This document shows positions 36,283-48,529 of a stretch of DNA of 64,000 nucleotides, in pieces (position 1 is the stretch's first letter; each line of letters starts with the position of its first letter). The notes beneath the pieces were generated by a model, which had not been told where the DNA came from, made no database searches, and was given only the letters and a program-made list of their open reading frames with translations. Origin of the DNA: Magicicada septendecula (lineage: Eukaryota > Arthropoda > Insecta > Hemiptera > Cicadidae); NCBI GenBank assembly GCA_034769895.1, contig JAWRYS010000700.1, positions 1-64,000 on the forward strand, read 5' to 3'. A program made the position numbers and the translations under genes.

Positions 36283-36923
36283 TCAATTCAACATTGTTTC
36301 ATCACTACGCCCAGTTTCCAAAAATGCCGCATCGTATAGTGTACGCAGTGTTGTTTTTAGAGCGATAGGCCACTTCTTGAAAGAACTGAGTCTAGCGTTG
36401 TCATCAACGTATGCAGGGAATAAGGCTTTCTTTATGTCACATATGCGCAACGTGAAATTCGGCATCGTATAGTGTACGCGGTGCTGTTTTTAGAGCGATG
36501 GGCCATTTCTTGAAAGAATTGAGTCTAGCGTTGTCATCAACGTATGCAAGGAATAATGCTTTCTTTATGTCACATATGCGCAACGTTTAAAATTGATTTG
36601 CAAGAGGTTCTTCTCCTTCTCGTAACTGTATTCCGAATTGTAAGGATTGGAAAACATATGCCGTTAATGTTTGTGGTACGTTACCACACCTTCTTGTGAT
36701 TAGTTATGAAACGACAAGATGGTGAAAGTTTTTCGTGCTCCCGACGTGGATCGTCATCTGGTTTCCAATGAGTGATTTCTATACCACAAAGAGCACAGCG
36801 AACTCCATCGTGAAATAAGCAGTCGATGAAATAAACGATACGGGCCACGACTGGAAGGCGTTTAACTTTTTTTTTCTGCCTCCTACGCACAGCAATCGGT
36901 CGTTGGGCAAATATCGTCGTCAT
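36283..36923 (-). pseudogene. BIR (inhibitor-of-apoptosis type) module fossils
   Basis: One part reads VRCALCGIEITHWKPDDDPR then EHEKLSPSCRF, with the C-x2-C..H-x6-C zinc ligands and the W..DDP..EH signature of the second half of a BIR domain. Another reads NARLSSFKKWPIALK then LYDAAFLETGRSDE, the typical first half. That part sits in a 133-bp tandem duplication (about 36329-36590). These domains bind caspases or scaffold ubiquitin ligases; no RING was seen. The region is a broken viral-type or host-derived IAP remnant. Confidence 0.6.
36329..36590. repeat. Two-copy 133-bp tandem duplication
   Basis: Copies start near 36329 and 36462, share atcgtatagtgtacgc and gagtctagcgttgtcatcaa, and differ by a few bases. 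They cover the first half of a BIR module. Confidence 0.85.
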
Positions 36924-39900
36924 CTAGATATAGGTCTACTTGACCAACTGCACCAGCAAACAGTACATATTTATGTACATTTGTTCTACCACTGAATTTG
37001 TACAACGTGAAGGTTCATAAATTACAAATGGCTAATGCTACGGTGCGACGCGTGTTCAAGCCTGTTTCTAATAACGAAAGAAACTATACGTTCACAGAGG
37101 ACTGTAGACAGAAAACTAAGTGCAAAGTTTGTGTCACTGCCACATTGATTTTTGCGGACTGTGGACCAGCCCAGTATCAGACAATAGTTATAATCGATAA
37201 ACACCATTATCGGACAATGTGGTTTAGTTACAGTGGTTTGTTAAAGGGACCGAAAGTGTGTGTGTGTGGGGGGGGTGTATCTTTATTTACTTAATTTTTT
37301 CAAAAAATTAATACTTTTAAAAATTGTTTAATAAAATGAAGATTTTCTACTTCCCATTACTGTTTTTGTGCCGTCTTTCTTCTCTTTCACGATGTCTATG
37401 TCGACATCGTACGTTCATTTTCCTTCTTCGCAGCAAGAAAATATTTCCTTCGGGAATTGCTGCTAATTCCTCGTTAGAATATACTCCTGCTAAATTTTTG
37501 TTAGAAACAGTGAGAATTTGTTGTACATATCTTGTGGCTTAGCTAAGTCACAAACAACGGAATCTCCAAATTGAGTACTGATGTTCCGCATGTCCGTGAT
37601 TATTGTTTGTCTAATATTATATCTTTTAAAGGTTTCTGAGGTAAAAACTTGCGTAATCATGATAATCTAGATTTCTCGAGTATGATGTCCATCACAACAA
37701 TGCACGTTGAGCGTAACAGTACATGTGATCCAACTGCTCCAGGGTGCTGGTATTTAAAAAAAAAAAAAAAAAAAAAAAAAATCAGATGAAGTGTTATTTA
37801 CGTAGACCCGTGTTACGACCGGTGAGTTATGGTCATTCAACCCTACTAGAGGCAACGTCCAAGAAGTGTTGGAAGAAGATCGTTACGTACGCACATTTCA
37901 ACAAGTTTATCGAGTTTGAGGTTTGGAGGTGTGCGAGAAGAATAATCAATAACGTGATTGTTATTGTTTAAAAGGACTTGGCTAAACGTATCACTTGGAC
38001 TTTAGTTATTTGGATTGCCAAGTTATATAAAACCTATTTGGAAGCGTTGCACTAAATATTCATAATTATACAATCGATTCCAGAAACCGATAAAACCATT
38101 AAACTTGATATTTATTAACGTCTCATGCAGACTTTTCTATGTTGGCTAAGGCGAGTAGGAAATCAGAACACACACACGAGGTCGAACCGGCATTGATATT
38201 GTATTGATTCTACGAATATGATTCATAATGTCCGTCGGTTCGTTTGTTCCCAAATTTTGGTTATTGTATCTAAATACTTTCAGTATTGTTTCGCTGACAT
38301 GTTAACTTCTTGAGATGATGTTTATGATTAGTTAATACTCTAGTATTGGAAATCGGCAAGAGTTGCGGCAACGATTCACAGTATCATCAGGTAAATAACG
38401 TTTTAAATGTTCTGCGTTCTCGCTGTCAGATGGACGGTGTCCATCGTGCTAATGCACTTAAGCGACTCTAGGAAATGTGAGTGTGTATGTATGATATAAA
38501 GTACGCACAGTTGTAAACGTCCTACTTGATTTTAAAAAAGTGAGTTTCTTCATTGTGCACTGAACAGAATGAGTTGTCGTGTTTGGATGCGTCTCTGTCG
38601 TTTAGACTATGTGGAATTTCCTTAGATTCTACCACGAAAGTAATCAATCATTGTAAAGTCTTCTAATAATGTAACAGGCCAAGGGAATGGCTCTGGCATG
38701 AGTTGTACGTGTGTAACGCTAGGCTTTAACTCGGGAGCGATGAGCGACTGGAAAGTGAACGGTGTGAAGCGCTGACTAATGCAGATGTTGTCATCGAACC
38801 AGAGAAACAACCAAAAGTAAATGTAATCTGTTCAGTGCTCAGACTCTTCTTACCAATGGTGATCACTTCCGGTACATCGCTTGCTGTCGATGATACTTTG
38901 ATCGCCTGGGTCCATCACACTTCCCGGATTGAAGTACATAATATATATGCACAGAACAAATGCTTATAAAAGCGACAGGGAAAACAATCCTGTTGGAAAC
39001 AGTAAACGTTAACTGTGGCCGTACATTGTGTTTTTCGCGAGAACGTCCGAAAAATTACTGCCGTGGATGGTACGCAGTAAGTTATATATATGTGTAAACA
39101 ATAGACTACATATATTTTCATATTTAGGCAGGGCAGCAATTTGTAAATAATTAGTGTAAAAGTAATACGAAGAAAGGTTTTCAACAATTTTATGGGGAAA
39201 GTAAAGACCGTTGACTGTCGAAAGTGTTCACCTGCCCGGATAGTGTGCCATATACTAGTTGACATAGTGTATGGGTCTACAACCTTTATATGTCTGTGTG
39301 CCAACACGGACCTGCAATATACTATGAGACAGGAAATACGTATGAATTGTTGGTTTTGTCACTAAACCAGGTATTGACAGGGTTAAAATAAATGAATTAA
39401 TATTTTCTTTATCTGTTATCAAAGACATATCAGAATTCTAAAAACACCATTAGCATAAGGACATTTAAACGGGTATGGTGATGCAAAATTTTTGCAGAAA
39501 AGTGCAATAATAAATACGTTATATTAATTAATGTTAATTACGATTTTAATTAACTCTTAATTAACAAAAACGTTACACGCAAATTACGAGTGAAAAATTA
39601 CAAAAACAATGCAACACTCGCGTGAAGTTAAAATTTACGTGGCCGCGAAAGCGGACTATAAAGTTATCAGTAATAAAATAGACTCTACACGCGAATTGGC
39701 AAAGTTTAACACGTCAAAAACAATATCCGACATGTCAGTTTGCCGTCTACTATAAACACCTCCGGCAATTTTGGCCGAAGTCAGACCAAATGACGTGAAT
39801 TCGTCATACGTTTTCATCATCAACATCACCATAATTTGCAATACACCACGATTCATGGAGGAACACCGGATCATCATTTTCAACAAGCCATATAGTACCG

Positions 39901-40441
39901 AGAACGCATCAGCATCATCATCCTCGTCATTGTCATCCTTCAGAACCCACGCACACGTACACACTCAACAGTAACTTCGAAAATACGCAGGTAATAAATA
40001 AACAATTATATTTTGGCGCAAAGACGCTTGCGTTTCCTCTCTCCTTGTCGACATCGATAACGTAAGTTCACGTCGTATGCACTAGTTATCATCCTTATAT
40101 GACACGAACTGAATCAAGTGTATGTTTATGTTGGGTATTCACCTAACCAATGCCATCCATTGATATTCCGACGGTACAGAAGGGGATGCCTTCTCAGCGT
40201 TGCCAAGCAAACTTAAGGAGCGTCACATACGTTTAACCGAACAACAACCTAATAGCGTACGTGACAATGATACTGTCTTCTATTGGTACGAATTTTTTTT
40301 TTCTTTGTTCCCTATGCGCACTGTTACATATTCCATATATGACATCATAGTATCCCATTCATCATGTGGAACGCATAACACTTTTCTATCATTACTTCTG
40401 ACCATTGCACACGTCTCGTACGCGCTTGCATTGTAAAAGGG
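36924..40441. other. Unassigned part of the fossil region
   Basis: Contains a 26-base poly-A run (37756-37781) and several short frames on both strands (for example 36998-37294 +, 38915-39307 -, 39656-39964 -) without motifs I can name. It probably belongs to the Polinton-like fossil by position. Confidence 0.3.
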
Positions 40442-42587
40442 CTACAAACCTACATTTACTGATTTTGTAAACGCTTTATTCAACAAGTATGATAATCGTA
40501 GAAACACACCGTCATGTAATGTATCCAATATGTCTTCGAACTGAACGTCATTCACTGTAGGCGGTAACGGTAACGATGTTGTGTTCATTTCAGCTTCCAT
40601 TTTTTGAGGTATCGTTACAACGCTATCGTCTCCACAGTACTCACGCTCCCGCTTCATGTTGCAGACTGACATTTTTATACGATGTTATTCCTTTAAGCAA
40701 GTCGACGCACGCCTCCAGTTAGCGGAGAGTAATCAAAAATAACCTCATGTAATATAAGACAACAGGCAATGGTGTTGGGAGGGAATGTGCTCTCCAATAC
40801 AAATTCCAGCCTTACGTCTACTGTAGACGATTTCACGCTTTCCAATTGTTTCAAACAATACGACAATAAGTTTTGCGTATGTTGTGAATTCATCTGGCGT
40901 CACAATCGAGGCAATGCTTTTTCCCGATTCGTTAACGTAATAAGACGATTTGAATCTTGTGTACATATCATATAAGAATCCTATATTTTGTTTCAAACAA
41001 CAAATCACTGTTATCATAAGAATAGTACTGTGAATTCAAATAAAATTTACGTTTTTGAGGCTACTGTGGTCAAACTTTAAAGATTGGTGGTTTATTTTTT
41101 CCGTTATTTGTCTGAAATGCCAGTACTATGTAACATGTCTTCCCTACTTCAATCGACGTTTTTATAGATCATGTCTGTTGTTGAGATTGCGACAGCGGAC
41201 ACTCGTGTATTTCATAATTTCTGAAGGCTATAGTAATTGTTTTCTCCTATTTTACCCGTCCTAAACCCCCCCCTTGTGTGTCTGAGGGTTTTACTTCGGC
41301 TAATTTCCAATAAACCTTTTTGCAGCGAGAAACTGTATTTGACTGTTGTAGTGTAAGTTGTTTTATTGTAATAAAGCGCACCAGTAACTGACGCTATTCG
41401 CAGAAGTACGAGTTCTCGTTTTCGGTTAATGATAATTCGTTTGTAATCCTCAGAAAAACATATTAACATTTTCAACGGTACCGTGAAACAGAAATCACCC
41501 TTATCGCTAACGATTTTAAAGATGTCCGTTGATTTTATAGGATAAATCCAACAAGCAGTAATCGTGCCGGTATTCTGTTCGTCAACATCGAACGAAAGAA
41601 AATGTCTTATATTACTCGTAATACAGACGTCTAGAGTGCCCCACATTGACTCCTCCTAACTCTTGTCGGATCTCTTCAAACAAAACACTATTGTGTTATT
41701 GTCAAGTACCATCTCGTTATCGATTTTTGTTCCATCTGTTTTCATAAGCTTTCCCTCTATGTACAGGAAACTTTCGCATCCAAGTGTGTTCAAGTCTTGT
41801 TGTTGAACCACTATAAGTATTTCATCATTGTTTTCATATTTGTATGCCCGTACGGTGTATGAGTGTGATACTCCAGACTGACGATACTGTCGTCGCAAAC
41901 GATGTCCTTGTCCATCGCAAGAACTTTCTATGACATGGTAACTTACCTTAAACCGTAAGGGACGCAGAAACCGTTTGTTACGAAGTGTTAACATTTTCAC
42001 TGCTTCTGTTTTATTAACGCATGCACTCGGTTTAATCTACGTTTTTGAAAGCTCAAAGTATTTGTTCCATCAACAACCGTAATATATTCTGATGACTAAA
42101 ACTCTAGTTTTTTCAAGTGTAGTCTAACTGTAATTAGTTCACCTGTAAAATCGATTAAGTTGTCGTTTTGACCTACAACACGTATGTGAATATTTTATAC
42201 GAGATTTACGTTCACCGGAAGATATATGAGATTTTCGGTTTTTCTACCATCTTGCACCCCAGGGGACGGTTAGGGAAAAGTATGTAGTATGTAGTCATAC
42301 AATCCGTCCAGGTAAGATCCGTTCACAATATTCTACTTTACCTGTAGAACATTCGTCTTGTTAATGTCAACAGGCTCGTTGGAGTCGTGCCATTTATTTG
42401 GTTCAAGCCTACGTACATTCTCTCCAGTTTTTGTAAATCGCAACATACTCGCGATGGTCAGTTTCATGTAGTCGATCACTATTGTTTGTAGAGACTTGAA
42501 AGCGGTTTTAAGAGTGTTAGTGCTGGCACTCAGACTTATGGCATCCTCATCGCCCATTTTGTGAAGGTAAGATCGGATGTCGTCCAC
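40442..42587 (-). pseudogene. Cluster of unrecognised minus-strand frames in the fossil
   Basis: Successive same-strand frames (40442-40672, 40693-41017, 41212-41646, 41656-42000, 42333-42587) have balanced, protein-like composition unlike the AT-rich flanks, for example FLSFDVDEQNTGTITACWIY and SLPLPPTVNDVQFEDILDTL. Their co-orientation and close spacing suggest a virus-like gene block. I do not recognise any of them; structural proteins are possible. Confidence 0.35.
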
Positions 42588-43443
42588 TTCCCAAGTCCCA
42601 GCAAGTAGGGAGACGGTATGTTTTATAGATCGCTTAATTTATAATATGAGCGCTGATTTTTGACACCTTCTACGATATTTGGTATCGTTTTGTACGTGGT
42701 TAAATCGAGAAGACGTAATTCCCATTCGTGATCCGATGGCAAGACTAACGGGGGAAAACACAGTTTACAATTCACCCGGTGTACCAGAAACGGTAACCGT
42801 AAGCGACGACATCTTTACGCTAACTAATTGCTGTCCACAAAAAACTCAAAGATAAATAACCGCAAATTAATGAACCGCGTGTCTGTTCTCTCGCGTAGTT
42901 GTAGCCTATTTGACGGTTATGCGTGTTCCTTCGGTTTTAAATATTGCGTCAGCTCTACTGGCGGACACAGGTTACTATAACTGTCGTAGTAATAAATATC
43001 TTTTTCATGCTTTCGTAGCACATCCAATGAGTACCCGACCCCTATTTGTTGTCGAGATTACTAACGGCACACTCCTGTGATCGTATGGTTTTTTGGTAAA
43101 CCGTCACGCATAAAGACAGCCCAGAAATACGGAAAAGTCAATAGTTTAGCATTGCAAAGTATTTCGGAATCAGTTGAAACTTTTACAGGTATACGTATGC
43201 GAATTATTTTTAATCGTTTTTCGCGTACGGATAGGGTTGTAAGTAAAGTCTTTTGGCTGTCTGGCGTCTTCGTGAACGATGACTCCCAAGTTGATGACAA
43301 GTTTCTCTCTTCTTTTGCGCAGACCACTTGCACGACGAAGGATTATACGACGTCTGTGTGTCATTCCCAGTTCAGATTTTGGTTTCATGGCTGTAGTAAG
43401 GCCCAAGCTGCTGCTCGTTAGTTAAGACTCGCATCAGTGGCTT

Positions 43444-43764
43444 TTACAAATTCCAGGCTTTACTAGCAAGTATACGATTGTTATTATTTCTATTCCCATT
43501 GTAAGAATATTTGGCATACGCGAAGTCGTGTTGTTTGAACGCCTCCTCTAACGGGATTATTCCGGTATCACCTCTGCTTAATCTTTCCGTTAATCTGGTA
43601 CCCGGTCCGCAATAATTGGCATACGCGATGTCGTGTTGTTTAAACGCCTCCTCTAACGGTATTATTATGGGATCACCTCTGCTTAATCTTTCCGTTAATC
43701 TGGTACCCGGTCCGCAATATGTTGTCACCGGACAAAAGGCTTGCCGCATGACAAATGGCGCCAA
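43444..43764 (-). pseudogene. Parvovirus-type phospholipase A2-like module, tandemly duplicated
   Basis: The frame has YCGPGTRLTERLSRGD, IPLEEAFKQHDIAYANY and then a second almost identical copy. YCGPGT (calcium loop) and HDIAY (catalytic His-Asp) match the PLA2 domain of parvovirus VP1 and of similar proteins found in arthropod Polinton/adintovirus-like elements, where it helps particles leave endosomes. The duplicated module, about 105 bp per copy, is unusual. It is treated as part of the fossil. Confidence 0.6.
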
Positions 43765-43779
43765 TCTTACACTCTAGTT

Positions 43780-44721
43780 ATTTTGGTGGCCCTAAGAAGG
43801 ACCGTGTGGCGAGAACGCTGATGTTGGTTGTGCCGCGCTGAGATGTTCGGCGGCTGCGCCCGCTGTTCGTAGCGTACTACAATCCTCCTCTTCTTTCGGT
43901 ATCGGTTGTAGAGTCGGCTGCAGGTCCAGCGAGGTTCATCGCTGGCGGGGAACGGGAGTGCGGAGACCCAAGAACGGGGGCGGTTTTATTCTTCGGCCGT
44001 TCCTTCCGGCTGACTTCGTATTGATGTCGTCCGGGAGAGGAGAGGAGATCAAGTGCCTCCGATGGCGTGGCGAGCATGTCGCATGTAGCACTGTGTAGCG
44101 GGGCGTCATTGCACCCAGTGCATGACTGCAGCATCTGGATCGAGCCCAATGGCTGCCTGTGGATTGTCATAGTGCTGGTTCATTCGACAGGTATCTAAAA
44201 CTGGAATGGACACCCGCCAACCAGTTAACTGAAAAGGCAGGGGAGAAAGGTTTCAATTTATATATTTTTTAAAATTTTCGCAATCGTTGAGCAACCCCGC
44301 ATGAACGGGTTCAGGTGACAGATATCACCCGTGCCCAGTCCTACGTGCAGACGCCATGAGGCGTCGGTCGCTCCCCGTGAGGCGGAGCGCCTCCGTGCCA
44401 GTGTTAGCGCGTAGCAGCGGCATTCAGCGCGGTCGGTATACTATGAAGGGAGGAAGGAAACAGCTCTATAGGTAAACTCTTGGGCAGGGTCAGATGTTAG
44501 AGATGCAGTTAGTTTTAGGTAATTTATTTACATATATGGCGGGTCATCGAGATTCGCCCGAGGGCGTTTGAGCCGGACAGAGGTAGGCGGTTGCGTGGTG
44601 CTGATGGTCCTGAGGTAAGGGAAGGAACAGGTGTCAGCTGCCGCAAAGAGGGTCGCAGCTAACGACCAGACAAAGGCAGAGAGAGTAGGAACTCGAAGAC
44701 CGCCTGGAAATACACTGTTTC
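43780..44721 (-). other. GC-rich LINE-associated DNA
   Basis: Sharply GC-rich against the flanks. The minus-strand frame at 43877-44170 (Cys/His at its start, Pro/Ser-rich later) may be an old LINE ORF1 piece. The rest resembles LINE 3' untranslated DNA. There is no poly-A tail boundary that I can fix. Confidence 0.35.
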
Positions 44722-45054
44722 TCAAAAACCAAGGAGATCCCGACAATGAACGGAGGGTACAGGGTACAGAACGGGGCCGAGGACAGATCCCTGGTATACA
44801 CCGGCGGCGACGGCACGAACTGCAGAGCAGGTTCCGTCGGCGCTCACCCTGAAGGTTCGGTCGCTAAGATACGACCGGAGGAAAAACACTATGGACGATG
44901 GTATGGGGGAATTTGCAAGTTGAAGAGAAGACCTTCGTTGGCGTGGCGTTGTTTCGAGGCTCTGGGCTGTGCGGTTGTGCGTCGCAGAGACGAACCGCTC
45001 GGTATCTGAGTTCCGAGCTACCTTCTGGAGCTCCTGCCTCGTGACCCTGCCCAA
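44722..45054 (-). pseudogene. Jockey-like LINE reverse transcriptase fragment (second copy)
   Basis: FFLRSYLSDRTFRVSADGT then AGVYQGSVLGPVLY is the RT palm block AGxxQGSVLGPxLY of Jockey-type LINEs. It lies downstream (minus strand) of another RT that has its own version of this block (45696-45923). It must therefore come from a second, overlapping or rearranged LINE copy. Confidence 0.65.
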
Positions 45055-45107
45055 GTAGGGCGTGTGCTGTATAGCAGGCCGATTCTCGGCTGTTGTGCTA
45101 GCCTACA

Positions 45108-46680
45108 CTAGCGCAGTATACACCGAGGGCGTTTCCACGAATCACCTGTACGTATACGGTACCTGCCCAGCCCAGCCTCAAGAGGATTGTCTGGAAACCT
45201 CGCCGCACGTGCACAAAATTTGCGTGCAAGACGCCTGAATGTTTCGTCTAAGGAACGGACGCCAAGTCCTCTCCTTAGAAGGCGTGATGAGAAGCGACGG
45301 GGGACTTTGGCCGCTAGCCGAAGACCCCTGTCGAGGACGCTCTGCAACTTCATTTTATGCATTGCGGCGAGGTAACCCCAGACCGAGCAAGCGTAGGTAA
45401 TGACCGGCAGCAAATACGCGCCGACGATCATCTTGCCCAGTTTCATGGTCATGGCTGAGCTGATTAGGAGTGGAAACAGTAAGCTCAGACGAGCGAATGC
45501 TCACTTAAGAACTGTCTGAGCGTGGGTACACCAGGTGAGCCGACGGTCGAGGTGTAATCCGAGGTACGTAACCTAGCTGGACCAGCGCAAGTACGTTCTG
45601 CCGATACGTAACTGCCTAACGGGGTGCTTCCGTCGCTTCGAGAATTCGACGGCTACAATCTTGGTAGCGTTGAGTTGCACTCTCCAATTTTCAGTCTAAT
45701 CCCCGAGCGTGTCGAGCTGGCGCTGCAGTCGTAAGACGGCTCTTTCTAGATGACGATCTGCCGTAAATACGGCTATGTCGTCCGCAAAGAGGGCCACCTG
45801 GACTCCAGGCTCTCTCGGAACGTCGTTGACGTAGAGTGAGAACAGAAGGGGGAAAAGAACACTACCTTGAGCGACGCCGGCTCTCACTCGTCTCTCAGAA
45901 GAGACTGAATCTCCAACTCCCACTCAGGAGGTACTCTCCGTCAGAAAGCTAGCAACCAGATGGAGGTAGCAGTTCGGGAGCTGGACTTCCGTAAGCTTGA
46001 ATAATAGGCCACCATGCCATACGCTGTCAAGGCCTTTCCAACATCTAAGAAACAGCCAACGATCACTTCTCTCCGACACCCGGCGTCCGTGATATATTCC
46101 ACCATTCTCATCTGTTGATGACTAGTCGAATGCCCCACACGGAAGCCGAACTGTTCGGGGACCAGAACGTCAAAGTTGGTTAGATGTTCTCGTACACGAC
46201 GCTGCACGAGTCGCTCAAAAACCTTGGACGTAGCGGAGAGTAGGCTGATAAGCCAGAGGTTGTGGGGGCGGGAAGCATCCTTTCCCTGCTTCGGGATCAC
46301 GATGACCGTCGTCTTTCGCCATTTCTTGGGAAAGTAGGGCTGTTTGAGACACATGTTGAACAAATCAGCCAAGAATTGAACTCCAGGCTAGGGGAGAAGT
46401 CGTGGAGCGGTGTTCGTGAAACCGTCCGGGCCTGGAGCTTTTCTTGGCTGAAGTTCAGCTAGCCGATCTGAGACCTCTTCCAAAGAGATGGGTTCGGGCT
46501 CCGCCGTGATCGAAAGAGACAAAAAGTTTTCCACAGCAATCTCGACTTGTTCGTCAAAGTCCCAGTCTATGGGCGGGTTGGGAGCAAAATGTTGCTCAAA
46601 AACACAAGCCCAAGTACTCGGCCTTCTCCTCCGGGTGCCCCAGGAGCGTCCGGTATCGCGTCTTGAACTTGCAAATTCTA
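45108..46680 (-). pseudogene. Jockey-type LINE ORF2 (reverse transcriptase), decayed
   Basis: Blocks in order on the minus strand are RKAPGPDGF, PKKWRKTTVIVIPKQGKD, LLSATSKVFERLV, EQFGFRVGHSTSHQ, GVAQGSVLFPLLFSLY, FADDIAVF and the C-terminal LPVITYACSVWGY. They are spread over four frames (46388-46780, 45941-46372, 45696-45923, 45108-45452), so there are at least three frameshifts or stops. The catalytic FADD is kept. The endonuclease half that should precede it is missing, and a Mutator-like transposon begins exactly where it should be. GC content contrasts strongly with the host DNA. Confidence 0.8.
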
Positions 46681-46689
46681 TCAGTCGAC

Positions 46690-48200
46690 GTTTATGATAA
46701 TTTTCAAAAACACTACAAATAAATTCCAAAAGTGCGCATGAATTGAATGCTTTATACCTTAGAAGTACAACGCCTTTCAAAATGCGAACGTATGCTTCAC
46801 AATAGTTGTTTGTATTGTTTCCCCTTGTAATAATTTCGTTGCGGTAAGCTAAACACCAATTAGTTCTTTTTAGCCACAGTGTCTCAAAATGTTTTTTTGC
46901 TTAGGGATAATTTTTTTTTAACACTACAAATAAGTTCTTCGTACATCTTACTTGCAGTATCAACAGTATTAGAATAGAGAATATTTTGAAATAACTGCAT
47001 GATAGTCTTTCGGTCTTCCTTTTCAATGTTGTGATTTTTATCCCACAACCAACGCCACAGTGCCTGACATACACATGAAAAGTGCAAAGTAAAAGTCTTA
47101 TGGTAGGAAAAACGTGCTGAAGTGCATTTCGTTCAGCGTCACTGTCGTCGGTCATTATTACTGACGGACGGAAAATTTTGTTAGTGTTTGATTCAAGTGA
47201 TTCTTTTAATAACTTAAACGCTATTTTATAATTATCTTCCGTCAAAGATGCATTGAGAATACAACCTATAGGGAGAGCTCCAATCTTACTTCCACAAAAA
47301 ACAAACGTATCACACGTATTCGTTTGATCGCAGGAACTACTCGAGTCAACAAATAGGCTACTATTTCATCCGCATTATCAAGTGCAAACACTCTTTCCAT
47401 AATTGGCGTTACAATAACTACAGTCATGGTTTTATCATCTATGATTATATTATTCCCCATTGCTTCTAAATTTTCTTTTCTCTTTTTTAAATTTGCTAAC
47501 AAGTTATCATTGCTTCTGTCCCCAAAGTGTTCCCTCCTCCATACTGTAAATAAAATAATGATCTGTCTGAATGTTGGATTTACTTGTGCGTTTGCTAAGT
47601 TTGCAAGAGCAGAGTTGTCATCCTCTGCGCTTTCAGTAATAATAATTTCATGATAATTTTTTGCAGCAGACGGTGTCATACCACAGTCAAAATAAGAATG
47701 AAAAATTTCTACTGTTTCTTGAGAACACCTTAAATAGCTAAATGCCTCTGCTACATTAACTGAATGATTGTGACTGAAGTTTATGTGATCACACAATTGA
47801 AGCCAGTTTTTAAATTCGGGTCATTTTTGCAGGTATCCCTATTTACCTTTTTAAATTTAAACTCAATGCTTGCGTCCCTAATGCTTGCGTTCTATCCCTA
47901 ATTCTATTTTTATATTTTCTTTCGTGTTTTGATTTATTTTTTTGAGAGTGTTGGCACCTATAAGTCTTTCTAAATAAATTTCTCACTTGTTTCCCATACC
48001 TTTTGAACACTATCCAGTTGGTTTTTGTTGCTTTCGAAAACTCTTGTACAAATAAAGAACACTGTTCGTCATAATTTTCGCCGTTCAATTTGCAATAAAT
48101 TAAGCTTGTAAATGTTTCACTTTTTTCACTACAAAATTCGAATTTAGTGACTTTATTATCAAGCAAACATTACTTAAAAGCGTCTTAAACTTTTGTTCGT
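46690..48200 (-). pseudogene. Mutator-like (MULE) DNA transposon, transposase decayed
   Basis: The N-terminal part (47843-48166) has KTNWIVFKRYGKQVRNLFRK then YRCQHSQK, the zinc-binding region typical of insect MULE transposases. Next (47266-47796) comes INFSHNHSVNVAEAFSYLR and MTPSAAKNYHE. The catalytic part has FVDSSSSCDQTNT, FVFCGSKIGALPIG, then PSVIMTDDSDAERNALQHVF and LCTFHVY, giving two catalytic Asp and the following CxxH block, and then WRWLWDKNHNIEKEDRK. It needs at least three frames. Terminal inverted repeats and the expected 8-10 bp target duplication were not resolved. It sits between LINE ORF1 and the LINE RT. Confidence 0.75.
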
Positions 48201-48529
48201 TCATTTTGTTAGTTCAACAACGACAACACTGTATAACAGCTTATTAAAAACAACAACAAACTCGAAAACTCACTCTTCGTTCACTTCGAAACACTGACTA
48301 CAGATACGTACACTAAACCCAGACTTGGTGCTCAAGGGCGAGGAGGTCAGATGACTCAGCGTTGATGATAGGGAGGGGATTGTATAAGGCGGGAAAAGAA
48401 GGAATGTAACAACGGCTATCGCGGCTGAGCCCGCATAGGTATTGTAATGGTGATTGGCGCGGTCGCCCCGCGAAGCGCTACAAACTCTATGCCGTTTCAG
48501 CCACGGCTGAATCGGTATAGGAGATGTAA
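48201..48529. other. Junction of transposon and LINE ORF1
   Basis: The composition switches from AT-rich to GC-rich near 48330-48420, which probably marks the right edge of the Mutator-like insertion. No gene. Confidence 0.35.

Larger units (their letters stand above)
36280..43770 (-). mobile_element. Fossil of a Polinton/adintovirus-like element, left part
   Basis: Minus-strand remnants include BIR modules (36283-36923), a run of unrecognised frames (40442-42587) and a PLA2-like module at 43444-43764. A further piece lies beyond the LINE cluster at 50898-51302. BIR and parvovirus-type PLA2 modules together occur in some midsize DNA virus-like elements of arthropods. DNA polymerase B, integrase and packaging ATPase were not recognised, so the family is inference. 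It is broken in many places and its ends are unknown. A densovirus- or other virus-derived insertion is the main alternative. Confidence 0.4.

Noticed and set aside
36681-36923. C-x2-C..H-x6-C motif first considered a classical zinc finger or a LINE endonuclease piece
   Set aside because: Spacing and the W..DDP..EH..SC context fit BIR better.
43444-43764. PLA2-like frame considered as a host secreted phospholipase A2
   Set aside because: The motif is the parvovirus VP1 type (YCGPGT..HDIAY), without the many disulphide cysteines of secreted enzymes and without a signal peptide.
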